From Forficula auricularia (taxonomy: Eukaryota; Arthropoda; Insecta; Dermaptera; Forficulidae): a stretch of 64,000 bases of DNA. The stretch lies in NCBI GenBank assembly GCA_024734495.1, contig JALMQS010000908.1:1-64000 (forward strand), written 5' to 3'. The stretch's first letter is position 1; each line of letters starts with the position of its first letter. The position numbers and the translations under genes were made by a program. The notes under the pieces were generated by a model. It ran no database searches, had not been told where the DNA came from, and saw only the letters and a list, made by a program, of their open reading frames with translations. This document shows, piece by piece, positions 21,844 to 33,516 of the stretch.

Positions 21844-24800
21844 CTGAAATAAAACAACAATATTTTTCCTGATTAGTATTTTTTCATTACTTTTAAATAA
21901 AAATTGTTATTAAAAAAATTTAAAAATAATTAAGAGTAATAATTTACCTTGCCAGTTTGAGTATCAATTGCGGTAAGAGTATGTTTCCTCCAGTGTTCAT
22001 TGAAAGTTTTTGCTTTTTGTCCATCCAGGGGCTTAGAATAATCAAATTCATCAATTCGATCCTATAAAAAAATCATTATCATTATCGAGTATACAGTCCT
22101 AAAACTGTTTTAATGCCACCCTTCGACACTTTCACTTCTCTAAGGGGCAGTTGTATGTCGGTTGGTAAACTCTTTTTAAACGTTGACAAAGGGTAAAACC
22201 TTAAAATTCACCTTGTGCCAGAAGGAATGGCCAATCAGATGACAGGCACTTTCATCTGATTGGCCATCCCACCGGGCACAAGGTGAATTCTAAGGGTTTA
22301 CCCTTTGCCAACGTTTAAAAAGAGTTTACCAACCGACATACAACTGGCCCTAAAAGTCTCACATCGCATTTCATTTATTATCTTTGGAAAATATTCCCCC
22401 TAATTCACCTTCTTAAAAATATAAATATTAAAATCAGTGTCTATGAAATTAAATATACTCACTTTGAAATCTTCTCTAGCATGTGCACCACGAGATTCTT
22501 TTCGGTTTTCAGCACCAATAATAGTTTGCATAGCATTTAACATTAAATTTTGCAATTCTAATGTTTCGACAAGATCAGAGTTCCAAATTAAACTTCTATC
22601 GCTAACCTAAAAAAGAAAAAGAGTACTTTAAAAAAATATATATAAAGTAAATAAATGTCATATCTCTCAACTATTGTAAAAAAAAGTCCGACACACAGTG
22701 GCAACAGAATACCGCTTTCAAAAAAAGATGAAATTTACTAAAAAAGGATTTTTTATTATGTTAAGAAAAAGATGGGATTAATTGAGCCTTTGAAAATTTT
22801 TATATTTTTTTCTCGCGAAATTCGTCTTTTTTGAGTTGCTTTGATGAATGTGTATGGTCCATATACAAAGAAAATATCGAGAGAATCTTTTTCATTATTT
22901 ATTTACCGCAGGATTTACAATTTTCGAGATCGTGTATTTGTTGAAAAAAGTTAATTATGAAGTAGTATACTTCTGACTTCTGAGCGATCAATGTTCAGTT
23001 GTGCCGCCACAGACACACACTTCCACTGTTCGACACTTTGATTCGGCCGGTACTGCTCTATGGAGTGGAAATATGGGGATGGGACGAAAGGGAGGAAGTA
23101 GAACAGGTCCAAGGAAGGTATATGAAGATGATAATGGGCGTATCTCCAAACACTCCTGGATATATCTGGAAGAAGGAACTAGGAAGAACAAAAATAAAAT
23201 CACTTGCTCTAAAGAGAATGCTCAAATACCTGGTTAAGATAAAAAATATGCACGAAGAAGTAGGCCGTTGCTGTGTCTCAGAAACATTCTAAGGGGATTG
23301 AAAAACATGGTGGGGACAGCTTGGGCAGGAGACATGAAGAAGAAGATCGAGAGTTTGGGAAATGGGGTGAAACAAGTGCTGGACAAAGAAGATGAGGAGT
23401 TCATAAGCACTGCGGAACAACTAGTAAAAACAGACATAGAACAAAATTTAGAGGAAGACTGGTCCAGGATAGATAAATCAACCTATTGCCCGTATTACAA
23501 ACACCTGAAAGAGGGACCAGATCTGAAGAACTATTGGCTCGAGGAGAGAGCGGAGAAAGATAAAATTCAATGGGCCAGAGCAAGATGTGGCAACATTTGG
23601 AGGGGGAACAAAGGAAGAATGGACACCACTTATGTAACGGGTGCAAACAAGAAGTGGGAAAGCCGGCACATGCTGAGTGAGGAATGCCAAAGATTCAAAG
23701 ATATTATAGAATGGGAAAGGTTGGTGGGCAGCGTTGAAAGGAAAAATAGACGACACATGTTAAGATTGGCATAGAGGATAGAGGAGGAAGAGAGCGAAGC
23801 TGTGGTGTAGAGGACAGGTAGAAATAGGAAGAGAGAAGAAGCCAAAGAAGATATGAAATTATATCGGAAATACTTAAGTTGAAAAATTGTAAACTGAGTA
23901 ATGTAAAAAGAGTAAAAATGCAAGAATCCAAAACCCGAGCAGGGTATGGATAGAAAATAAATAAATAAAAGTAGTATATCCAGTTATTATTTTTATTTTT
24001 AGCCCTAATTCTGTCTGTAAACTTTTTGATATGGGGCGCCAAGATCCCAAGATACGGCAGAGTGTGAAAGATATAAATAGTATAGCTTTATTAAAAAATT
24101 ACTTCAAATCTTTACAGAGATTTTGAAAAAAGAATTAAGATTAATAATAGAAGCATGGAATTATTTTAAATAATTAATAGATAGCAGAGGGAATAACAAG
24201 GATTGAATAAGCCAAGGCTTTGTAAGGCCTTGCACCTTGCAAGGCCAAAAATAAATAGGCCAGAGAATATGAATCAAAACAGAAAGGGATAAAATAGGTC
24301 AGATCCACTACCGGTGTCCTCATATTTCAAATTTTGCAATCATAGAGGTCAGAATGTCGCAAAAGAATGTGGGATGAGTAAAACAAAAAATGAAACCGAA
24401 ACCAAAATAATCTACAAGTGAAAGAGATAAGAACAAATCATAATATCAGAAACTCGAGTCGAAATAATTATCAAGAAAACAAAAGTCAAAAGAATGTAAC
24501 AAACAATGAATCGAGAGACGAAAGAGATAGAGATAGAAGAAATCTAAATAGACAGACCAGAAAAGAAATATATGGCCATATGTCAGAATGTTTGTTTTTA
24601 CCCCCTCGAGAATCGAACTCGAATGTCAAAATTAGCAATCGGGGTCAAATGGGGATATATGTATTGCGATAATTTATAGCAATCCATTCAATTTTTTTTT
24701 TTCGAAATCTGGCTTTACAACGTATTTCGTACTTAATGATTTTTAACCGACTTCAAAAAAAGGAGGAGGTTATCATTAATGTAAATGATTAATTTGAATG

Positions 24801-25722
24801 AATTGGCCAATGGTCTTGAAAGAGTAACTTATCATCAAGATCAATCTCAAGGTCTTTAATTTAATTTTCTCTTTTTATTTTAGGATCTATGAAGTAAAAC
24901 TTAAGTTTATTAATTTGAAAATTTGTAATGTGGACCAATTGGTTGAAAAATAAAAAAAAAACATACAAAAAACGTCCTTATTTCCCATTACAAATTTTCA
25001 TATTAATACACATTTTGAAGGGAAATGATAATAATAATTAGTTTATTACCTTAACATCTTTAAGAGATTTGAAAAGATCGGTCATTTTTCTGCATCCCTC
25101 TTGTAAAACATCAGCAACTCTAAATACTGCAGCATGTGTTTGCATAGTTTTTTGCATACTAAGACGTAATTGTGCAGTAGGTAAGGATCCATCAGCATGT
25201 CGTACCCAATCTAAGTTGGCAACTGAAGCTTCACCAGCATTCTAGATGAAAAAATTGAATATTATTAAATTAATTGTTTATAATATGGTAGTAAAATAAA
25301 TGATCGGATAAAAATATTTTTTTTTCAACTGATGAAAATTATTGATGTTAAAAATATAATTCTATGAATTGAGAAATTGACAAAATCAATATATATATTT
25401 AGTTACAATTAAAAACAAAACAAAATTTATTAAAATGAGCTGGGATTTTTATGAAAAATAATTAGCTATTTATTGTTTTCTCCCCACTCCCATTGGAAGA
25501 TTCTTTAAGCAGGCCCTGAATATAAATATAGTAGGATAAAACATAGTTAGAAATATATATAAAAAAAAAAATCATAACCAAATTGACTTACAGCCGAAAT
25601 TTCTCCAATTTTTTCGCCTGGCTTATGTTCTTCGGCAATAGTCTTTGCACAAGCCCGTCCGAACACAACGAGATCAAGAAGAGAATTTGCTCCAAGACGA
25701 TTAGCGCCATGTACTGAACTAC
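21757..25722 (-). CDS. SDHA: Succinate dehydrogenase flavoprotein subunit, C-terminal part
   Basis: SDHA is the FAD-carrying catalytic subunit of mitochondrial complex II; it oxidises succinate to fumarate and passes electrons to the Fe-S subunit SDHB. Five exons on the minus strand give the C-terminal ~221 residues: 25592-25722 (cut by the gap), 25050-25241, 22463-22606, 21948-22061 and 21757-21843. Junctions are GT-AG and in phase 0. Visible family blocks in order are [21 protein letters not shown] (substrate/FAD region), [40 protein letters not shown] and the terminal [11 protein letters not shown]. Relative to the ~660-residue family length, the first ~440 residues, with the presequence, FAD-linking histidine and capping domain, are missing. 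The gap probably hides them, since I saw none right of it. Confidence 0.97.
21948..22061 (-). CDS. SDHA: SDHA penultimate exon
   Basis: 38 codons, from [11 protein letters not shown] to [16 protein letters not shown]. Donor GTAA below 21948, acceptor TTTATAG above 22061. Confidence 0.97.
22121..22355. mobile_element. PIF/Harbinger-like fold-back MITE in SDHA intron
   Basis: The element (about 22145-22351) is almost entirely two inverted arms meeting near 22250. Ends GGGGCAGTTGTATGTCGG and (complement) GGGCCAGTTGTATGTCGG, both flanked by TAA, fit the 3-bp TWA target and GGGCC termini of PIF/Harbinger. The arm centre contains GGCCAATCAGATG. It is related to the copy at 51298-51713. As an RNA it would fold into a long hairpin in the SDHA pre-mRNA. 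Confidence 0.85.
22463..22606 (-). CDS. SDHA: SDHA internal exon
   Basis: 48 codons from [17 protein letters not shown] to the conserved [13 protein letters not shown] block. Donor GTGAG below 22463, acceptor TTAG above 22606. The intron upstream (22607-25049) is the large one, carrying a LINE insertion. Confidence 0.97.
22960..23978 (+). mobile_element. 5'-truncated LINE inserted in SDHA intron
   Basis: The insert is 22970-23968, flanked by AAGTAGTATA at 22960-22969 and 23969-23978 (10-bp TSD). It is plus strand, antisense to SDHA. It encodes the end of a reverse transcriptase ([15 protein letters not shown], frame to about 23270) and, after a shift, the C-terminal region (23268-23774) with [17 protein letters not shown] and a decayed cysteine motif ending in [10 protein letters not shown]. 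The 3' end is an (AAAT)n tail. Blocks match R1/Jockey-like LINEs of insects. Confidence 0.9.
24300..24672 (+). pseudogene. Possible decayed retrotransposon gag fragment
   Basis: At 24326-24376 the frame reads [16 protein letters not shown], which resembles a CCHC zinc knuckle with the first Cys and the His lost. An Asn/Arg/Lys-rich stretch follows in another frame (24418-24560). This is the composition of an LTR-retrotransposon Gag tail, but no protease or reverse transcriptase follows. It lies in the same SDHA intron as the LINE. Confidence 0.4.
25050..25241 (-). CDS. SDHA: SDHA internal exon
   Basis: 64 codons from [18 protein letters not shown] through [17 protein letters not shown] to LKDVK. 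Donor GTAAT below 25050, acceptor TCTAG above 25241. Confidence 0.97.
25592..25722 (-). CDS. SDHA: SDHA exon truncated by assembly gap
   Basis: 43 codons plus two bases, from [20 protein letters not shown] to GEKIGEISA. The 5' end runs into the N block. Donor GTAAG below 25592. Confidence 0.97.
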
Positions 25723-25822
25723 NNNNNNNNNNNNNNNNNNNNNNNNNNNNNNNNNNNNNNNNNNNNNNNNNNNNNNNNNNNNNNNNNNNNNNNNNNNNNN
25801 NNNNNNNNNNNNNNNNNNNNNN
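25723..25822. other. Assembly gap, 100 N
   Basis: Exactly 100 N, the conventional placeholder for a gap of unknown length. It cuts SDHA within an exon, and what follows is repeat DNA. Confidence 0.99.
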
Positions 25823-25830
25823 TTTTATTC

Positions 25831-25862
25831 ATAAAACCGACGTTTCGGAGGCTATTCCTGTT
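25831..25862 (-). ncRNA. Partial hammerhead-like motif at gap edge
   Basis: The minus strand carries CCTCCGAAACGTCGG, the 3' half of the motif. The CTGAAGA half is not recognisable. Confidence 0.45.
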
Positions 25863-25944
25863 GTTAAGATAAAAAAAGTTATATAAGATTGAAGTAGTTT
25901 TTGAAGGCGGGCTGATAAGTGAAAATTATAACTATCTTTTTTAT

Positions 25945-25992
25945 TCAAAGCTGACGTTTCGGAGGTTTATTCCCTCCTTCTTCGTTTTGAAA
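25945..25992 (-). ncRNA. Diverged hammerhead-like motif
   Basis: Minus strand: CGAAGA (expected CTGAAGA), GGAGG/CCTCC stem II, then GAAACGTC ending at 25953. Stem II and the second core block are intact; the first core block has lost the CT. Confidence 0.5.
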
Positions 25993-26029
25993 GTGAAGAA
26001 ATATCTCTTGTCTCAATGGCAGTATCAAG

Positions 26030-26133
26030 GTTTTCACCTAGGTATCCTGGGAATTATGTATACAAAATTTGGTTGAGTTTGCTCAAATGGCCTAGATTTT
26101 TAATTTTATCATACCCTGTATGATAAAGTAATT
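26030..26133 (+). mobile_element. Repeat family X fragment
   Basis: Part of one internal unit (TATGTATACAAAATTTGGTT) joined directly to the end sequence CATACCCTGTATGATAAAGT. The middle of the element is deleted. Confidence 0.75.
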
Positions 26134-26342
26134 AATACATTTTAGTTCAATGTCAATTGTTCATAGATTGTTCATCCAAGACAAAAAATATTCATTCACT
26201 GTTTTAAGTTACCCTTTCCTACTTAACTTCTGTTTTAACTTAACTTCTATTTTAATTAATCGTGTAGCATCAACAACTCAAAATTGGCTGTATTTATCAT
26301 CTAAAATTATATGGTCTTTGATATCAATTGAAAAAGAAGAGA

Positions 26343-26720
26343 TAATTTATTTATTTATTTAACAAAGTATACAAACATAGGACCTTAGGTCCCACCTAGT
26401 GTTTATACATAATTTAGCAACATTATCTTACAAATTTGGCAAAAAGAGTTCACCAATACACAAATTTTATGGGGAAGAAGAGAGAAAAAAGTAGAGAAAG
26501 ATTAGAAGACATAAAGGAAATAAGAGTAAGGAGTATCAGTTATTGGGTGGGATCCATAAAGAACGAAGATCTGAGAGCACCAAGAGTCGGGTTTGCCTGA
26601 AATTTGGATGGAAGTTCATTCCATTATAGTCGATTCAAAGTTTATTTGCCACTCGTGAGAAGAAGAAAAAGTTCAGAGTTTTCGCCGATAAACCAACCCA
26701 GAAATTTTACACATTCTAAG
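26343..26720 (-). mobile_element. LINE 3' end with (AAAT)n tail
   Basis: Minus strand: the frame contains NELPSKFQANPTLGALRSSFF, resembling the LWNSLP...F region at the end of LINE ORF2. A 3' UTR follows, ending GTGGGACCTAAGGTCCTATG and an (AAAT)n tail at 26343-26362. Confidence 0.72.
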
Positions 26721-26903
26721 CAGTTAATTATGAAAAAGATATCAATGGTTCACTTGACTCTATTTCAATAATTATATAAAACAATCATATAAATCATTTT
26801 CTAAAGAACCAGATACAATTAAAGAAATCTCGGTAAAATGATGGTTATGAAATAAATAAACCAATTATTAGTTAAATCGACTGGTGTGTTCACCACACGA
26901 CTT

Positions 26904-27782
26904 TCACATTTTCATTTATTTGAAGTCATCGCGACACTACTAATTTACACCCCCTTCCTTTATTTCGCTTTTTTTTTTTTCTCAAAAACGACTACAATGA
27001 TTAATTTAAAAATTAGTGTATTTATCAAGTGTCATGAGTTAATAGTTGTGTCAAATTTTTAATCCGATTGAATTAAAGGAAGGGGGTTGTAAATTAGGAG
27101 TGTCGTAAAATAAATATTTTAATCGTTCATATCTCGTCTTTGGAAAGTCCCATAGCCTTGAAATTTGAAACTTTATCTATCTAGAGGCTACAAGAAGTAT
27201 AACAAGATTTTGCTTAAAATAGAAAAACCGGAAGTTGATATTTACGTACTTAAGAATGTACCCCTCCCCCTTCTGCGTTTCGCAACCATAAGTCTCATAA
27301 ATACGAAATTCTAAACTTAAGCTCGATATAAGCTAGAAGGAGTACACTCACTCACTCTATTTTACTTTCTATGTGATAGCTTAAGGAGCCCAAAGGCTCA
27401 TCACTACCCCCTGTCCCTGAATTGAATTTAACTAACATTGGAGGGTTATTAAGAATCCGTTAGCTACTTTTGACGATTAATTAATCCCCAAAGGCATTGC
27501 CCGTGTACACCGCGTGGAGGTGGATTCGTTCTTTCTAGCCATATCTAAGAAACTATTAAATATACCCATGTACAGTTTGCTTGGGTAGAAGGAGTACAGC
27601 AAGATTTTGGTTGAAATCGGAAAACCTGAAGTAGTCATTTACATGAAAGATTTTTCGTTTTTTTTTTTTCATTTTTCTCAAAAACGTCTCTAACGATTTT
27701 TTTAAAAAATTAATGTATTTATCAAGTGTCATGACACCGCAATACTTCCTCATTATATTCTATGAATATAAATGTGAAAGTA
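26904..27782 (-). mobile_element. Repeat family Y copy
   Basis: Inverted ends ACTTTCACATTT (26904 side) and AAATGTGAAAGT (27771-27782). The interior carries CGTTTCGCAACCATAAGTCTC, GGAGTACA and AAACCGGAAGT(T/G)GA blocks shared with 39739-40250, 40616-41042 and 50670-51290. Non-coding TIR-type element. Confidence 0.8.
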
Positions 27783-28014
27783 AAAATAAACAAATTAACC
27801 CTGAACTTAATTTATTCACGAAATATGGTAAAAGACAAAAAGAGAAAAGAAAATTAATTTTATTTTATTGAACGGGCGCGTAATCGTTCACAAACGGGAA
27901 TTAATAGGATTAAACTGAAGTATTAATCTTTAGGTTTCGGTGAAATAAAGAAAAATACACTTTAAATAAAACTAATGGTTTTTTTAATTGATTAAAAAGA
28001 GAAAATAAAAGTAA

Positions 28015-28175
28015 AGAAAATTTTTGAAATTTTTTTTAGAAACTTTTTAAAAATTTTAAATATAAAATACTAGGTAGGTTTCAAATAAATATTTATGGGG
28101 AACCTACCTAGTATTTTATATTTTAAATTTTAAAAAGTTTCTAAAATTTTTTTTTTTAAATTTTCTTTTTACTTT
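28015..28175. repeat. Long hairpin, ~65-bp arms
   Basis: AAACTTTTTAAAAATTTTAA through ACTAGGTAGGTT and its near-exact complement, separated by a ~20-bp loop. The outermost arms are T/A-rich. It could be a fold-back MITE; no TSD is clear. Confidence 0.8.
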
Positions 28176-28219
28176 ATTTAAAATGTTTCACCAAGAGCCC
28201 CACGCCATTCTCCCTTAAC

Positions 28220-28861
28220 AAATAAGCAGACGTGTTCTGATGTGGTCATCCACTTGACTTTAACATACAACCTGTCCCCTCACTTATATTTAATAAAATT
28301 ATTTGTAACCATGTAGAGGAGGGGGGTTAGTTTTTGAATTTTTAAATTTTGTTGAGTTTGGTACAAGAGCCTATATTTTTATTTTTTGACCCTACACCCC
28401 CCCTCCCCCATTTTGGGCGGTTAGTTTTTGCATTTTTAGATTACTGTGGGCCCACTGATTATGTATACAACATTTGGTTGAGTTTGGTACAAGGGCCTAG
28501 ATTTTCATTTTTTGACCATACACCCCCCCCCCTTTTGGGCTGTTAGTTTTTGGATTTTTAGACTTCTGGGGTCCCACTGATTATGTATACAAAATTTGGT
28601 TGAGTTTGGTACAAGAGCCTAGATTTTCATTTTTTGACCATACACCATTTTTTTTCATTTTTAGACTTCTGGGGTTCCAGTTATTATGTATACAAAATTT
28701 GGCTGAATTTGCTCAAATGGCCTAGATTTTTAATTTTTAACCCCCCCCCCCCCCACACTCCCTCCATCAGCCGTTTTTGAGATATTTCGAAAAAAAGAAT
28801 GAAAAAACCACTTTTTTCATGCACGATTACAATACTTGACCATACCCTGTTTGGTAAAGTA
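28220..28861 (+). mobile_element. Repeat family X copy with internal deletion
   Basis: Starts AATAAGCAGACGTGTTCTG and has about four internal units, three ending in C homopolymers. It then jumps to GCCGTTTTTGAGATATTTCG, skipping the central ~280 bp found in other copies, and ends CCCTGTTTGGTAAAGT. Confidence 0.88.
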
Positions 28862-30204
28862 AAAAGAGAAAATATTATCAAAATAATTGAATTAGACAAA
28901 AAATTGATTAAATGATAAATTGTCTAATATAATATACAGTTCTATTCTATTGGAACCACTTCCTTCATTCCAAGGATTCAAATTTAGCGCTGAATCATTA
29001 TTATTGAAATGGTCTCACGTAGTTCTATTCTTTACCAACAGAGTACCTTTAATTTTTCAAAATGCTTTAAAATATAGTGATTTCAAGTGCAGTAGTAGTG
29101 AGAGTATAGAATTTCTGCTGTTTTTAAATCTTGAAGTGTCATTTCATTTAGATATTTTCCAAATAAATACTCAAATAGTGCAGTTGTTTTGGGCATATTT
29201 TTAAAGTTCAAGAGAGCGCGCTTTCTACTAGCTTCTACAGTGATTGTATACAGACACTGTAGAGTGTACAGTCACTGTACCTTCTACAAGAAAGAGGTAA
29301 AGAAGTTTTATTCAAAATTTGGAGATATTAAAGAATTATTATGTCTTTTTACAATGGCGCTTTGGCGTCTTTTGTCGAAGGCGCCTTGGCTAGTTACGCC
29401 TCTGTTGTTCCTAAACTATCGAATAATCATTACCAATATTTCTAATTGAAAAATAATTCATACTATATTTATATCCTATCAATGGTGGATATTTCTACAC
29501 GAGGCGCGTCCTGGGGCCGATTAAACCAAAGGAGCCTCAAATCTCACGTCTCAGAAAAAAAAAAGATTTAAACATTAGTTAATATAGGTATGTATGAAAG
29601 AATTTCGCAACAAAGATGAAAGTTAGATGAAAGTTGTGAAATAAGTGTAAACACTTAAAGCCAAAAAATCAAACAGTTTAGAATCATTAATACTCGAATT
29701 AAATGAGTTTTTTTAGAAAAACACTGTATGCTTTATTGATAAATTAAAAAAATTGAATACTTTTGTTTACATTTTTTACGACTATATTAGTGATATATGC
29801 GACAAACATGGATTGGATTCAAATCATAAATGCAACGGCACATTGATGGCCGGCCAATCACAGGGAAGTATTTGACCCCATATCACTAATTGATTGTGAA
29901 TTATAAACATGCGGTACGGTTCGAGATTCCGGGAAATTGGCAATTGAGGGGAGGCCCAGACCTTGAAAGTGCGGAGGCGGGAATCTGGAGCAGAAACGAG
30001 CAGCTGCAGACCTTGGCCCAACTCTCAAGGATCCTGGACCACGCCTCAGGACCTCCTTCCTAGGATGCAGTCGAAACAATGAATAACTAATAACTAATTG
30101 TTTGATTATATGGGCTTTTAATATATTTTTTTCAAAATCGTTTAGCGAGAGACACATGCTTCCTGAGATATATTGTAAAATTATCGGTTCATTTGTTCCG
30201 CAGT
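28862..30204. other. No gene recognised; possible hAT end
   Basis: Only one signal: the complement of 29386-29411 reads CAGAGGCGTAACTAGCC, a hAT-like terminus without a partner that I could find. Short open frames at 28920-29449 and on the minus strand at 29824-30157 carry no recognisable motif. Confidence 0.35.
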
Positions 30205-30870
30205 GAATGTTTATTTTTTATTTTTTTTTTTTTTATTTTATAATGAAATCGAACTCACCATAAAGATGCAACCCCTATGGATCTCGAAAGACCCTTGCAT
30301 AACCGAAGATAAGAGGAAATTGTTCAAGAGAAAGGGTGGAGGCGTGGGTGTTTGTGTACCCGAGTTTTGAAGGTTTGAATGATTAACATATAAGTGTCGA
30401 GAAAGACGGAAGTCGGGACAGAATTCCAGTTCTTTGAAGTCATTGTGACAAACGTATTGGCCAATGAAGTGGTCCGGCATTTTGCAATTCAAGGGTGTTG
30501 GGAATTGGCGAAACGCGGGCTACCCGCAAAGCATGCTTTGGGGGAGGAGGGTGGGTTACTGACTTTAACTCATCAGATCACACAGTGATACCATCTATAA
30601 AATAAAAAGAGCAGAAACAATCGATGAGCTAGCGAGTATCGTGGGTGGCGCTAAGGGTCGGATCGTCAATTAGTCTGATAGCTCGCTTCTGAATTGCATC
30701 CAGAGTGGCAAGAGAATGCTTGGAGGCCTCTCTCCACAGGCCCGAGTCATATTCAAGACAAGGATTTGGGCCTTGTAGAGGATGAGAAGCGGCAGAGGTG
30801 TGAAAAATCGTCTGGGTCTGAATAAGAAGCCAATTTTCCTTGCTGCGGATTTTACCACAGAGGAAATCTA
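30205..30870 (-). pseudogene. LINE reverse-transcriptase 3' fragment, poly(A) tail
   Basis: Minus strand. Frames around 30600-30800 spell LYKAQI, EYDSGLWREASKHS, LDAIQKRAIRLIDDP and TLSATHDTR, the C-terminal reverse-transcriptase region of Jockey/CR1-like LINEs (family pattern YKAQIRPCLEY...W). Further blocks to 30250 match the post-RT segment (FKTRVHKH). Several shifts and stops interrupt it. The tail is the T-rich run at 30205-30240 on the plus strand. Confidence 0.82.
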
Positions 30871-30937
30871 TTCATTCTAAGACTAGCCAGACGTGACTGA
30901 GACGCCCAATATGGACTAATCAGCGCTTCATTTTGTT

Positions 30938-31252
30938 TAAGTTATGGTAGGTTTTCAATATCATGTCAATCGTTTGAATGGCGTGGAAAAAATCGACGAT
31001 GAAAAAAAGGATAACTTCCATCCATTCATCTCCACGTACTAAATGAAAAAATTGCACTTTTTGGCCTTTGGACGATACCCCCATGTAATTTTTGGCAAAA
31101 CCTTCACGTGCTAAAATTCAACCTAAATGAATACTACAATTTGTGACTTTGGTTGAATCCATGGGTTCTGTAGTCTTTACCTGAGGAGTCTTTGCATGAA
31201 GTCGCGCTTGACTGATTCCAATACTTTTTTGCTTCGCGTTGGATAAAGTAAA
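30938..31252 (+). repeat. Dispersed repeat W, copy 2
   Basis: Diverged copy of 11920-12245, with the same order of blocks and the same GTTGGATAAAGTA end. Confidence 0.85.
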
Positions 31253-33516
31253 AACGCCCTGTTCACTAATACTTGAAAAATTCTAATTTTAGCATTACAA
31301 ATTTATTAGGATTTTATAGTGCTAATTGAAAGGCCTCACGGAAACTAAAAGAATGCATTTTATCACTAAACACAAATGTGCCTAATTTCATAAGATTACT
31401 ACATCGGATTTAGAGGATTCTATTTTTATTTTATCGTAATGATGATTTTGGGCCTTTTAGATTAAGAACTAGAGCTTTTATAGTAAATGAAAAGTACTGA
31501 CAATATGATAAGCCTTCCAAGGGATAGTCGAACTCGCGAACCAAGGGTTCCGTGCTTTATATCAACCAAAATACTTGAGATAAAAAATAGCCTAATTCTA
31601 CTTAAATAGATCTTTACAGCATGATAAAAAATATTTTTTATATTCTACCCTCTAGAATTCGACACTTCCTCCTAAATACCTAATCAATCGAAAAAATTTT
31701 AATACGATTTGTCATTTTGGGGAAAATGAAAACATAATATAAGTAGTAAATTTTAAGTTTATATCTTATTTAGCTTATAAACTTCTATTTTACTTTTTAA
31801 ACGGAACCCTAAAAATAAAAGCCTTCCTCCTTGCCGTGATAGTAACCGCCTTTTGTTTCAGCTTATATTAGATCAGCTGGTTATAGCGATTGACTCCGTA
31901 TTGAATATGGAAACGAGAGATTGAAGTAGTACCATAGTTTGTGAGATTGACAAGAGAACAAACAAACAAAAAAAATACTGAAATTCAGATTCAAATTCAA
32001 CATAAAATTATCAAAACTCCATCTAAAGCTAAATATAACCACAAGACCGATAGCGAACAAGTACCATGAGGGGAAGTTGAAAAGAACTTTGAAGAGAGAG
32101 TTCAATAGTACGTGAAACTGTTTAGGGGTAAACGGGAGAAATCCGAAAATCTGAAGGAAGTGATTCACGTATTATCTACATATTATATTATACTTGATTG
32201 ATGATTATTATACTCCTTGCATTCAATTTATTGTATGTTAAGGGTTCCGTTTAATATCACATTTCTTGTATAAATCAATATTATGTGGTTTACCGCATTT
32301 CAAACAGAAAACGTCGCAACCCATTGGATTCCAGTCTAAGAATTTATAGGGAGTCTCATAGAAACTTGCATTTTTTATGTATAGTTGTTTTATGTAGACC
32401 TATAAATTTTCTGACTGATTATTCGATGGTATCAAAATAAATAAGATTAACCCTCGCATGACGAGTTTGAGTATATTTAGAAAATAATTTGTATTCCATT
32501 TGTGATATCTTTAGTTCGGTCCAAAAGGCCCGTCTAGAGGTTAGCATTGGATATGAATGCAGGGTTGAAATATTGTTAAAGAAATTTTTTAATTACGGTC
32601 ATCTTCAACGCAGATCTAACGGTCAACTGGTTTCTGCGCTAAAGCCCTTTCCGCCCGACAAACGAATCCTTGCAAAGGCCTTTCATCCTTTTCAGCACAC
32701 AAGGACCATTCTCTGAAACTTGAGAAAGTCAGGCATAAATAAGGGAAAATCTCACTACGTGATTTTTTCAATTCCACCCTTATGAGATGATGTTGACGAG
32801 AGCTCTAGCTACACTTGCAAACTGGCTTGCAACCAAAACACACTTCCAATCTGACGATCAAACGGACAACAGTCACACGCTCACACGAATTACGATACGC
32901 CATAGATTCAACCCCTTTACTCTCTCAAACGAATTACGATAATACAATTATATTTAACGCCTTTTGAATGAAAGTTGTCATTCACCTGTATATAGAATAT
33001 CATACTTGTTAATAAATATTTTATCTTAAGTGAAACTTTTATTTGATAAACCCCTACCCTAGACACAAAACGCAACAAGCCACATGGGACCCAGACGCAG
33101 GGATTAGTGAAGAGTTCAGTTCCCACATGAATATATTCTCAAACAGTGGTAATCTTTGTTTGCGGCGAATATCTTTCGGAATTTCGCCCGACCCGTCTTT
33201 TTTTATCCAGTCATCAAAATTGTTAATTGTTTTGATAACATTGTAATGAGTTTAAGGGGTGGTGACCAGCTGCCATTAGACATGTGAGGTCGTTGTGACA
33301 GAAATATTGCGGGATTAAATAATAATTAATTTAATTATTTCAAATTAAACTATTTGCATTTTGAATATGATTATGTGTCTAATTATTTATTGATTGAGTA
33401 TTAGACAGGAGATGAGGGGGACTGAGCGCTTTCCCTCCGTCACCAACTCACGGACAGTGAGAGCTGAAGAAGACGCTTTCGCCCTGCGAGCTAGGCAAAT
33501 CGAACACAAATGAATT
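31253..33516. other. 2.3 kb without a recognised gene
   Basis: Open frames (minus 31881-32168, plus 32489-32716) show no family motif. The stretch 33400-33516 is less AT-rich and continues past the hAT insertion at 35209-35570 with similar composition. The pre-insertion locus may therefore have been coding or a retroelement, which I could not identify. Confidence 0.35.

Noticed and set aside
23234..24042. Several minus-strand frames opposite the intronic LINE
   Set aside because: They are antisense shadows of the LINE reverse-transcriptase frame.
24600..24630. Minus-strand GAGTTCGATTCTC with a 5-bp T-arm-like stem
   Set aside because: Only a T-arm is visible; no D-arm, anticodon arm or TSD.
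24418..24672. 84-codon Arg/Asn-rich frame as an independent gene
   Set aside because: Low-complexity composition next to a decayed zinc-knuckle; better explained as a gag remnant.
25823..30000. Search for the missing upstream SDHA exons to the right of the gap
   Set aside because: None of the expected N-terminal blocks was seen by eye; the sequence there is repeats, so the exons are probably in the gap or mis-scaffolded elsewhere.
31530..31560. Minus-strand GAGTTCGACTATC, a possible box B
   Set aside because: The arm does not pair and no box A was found.
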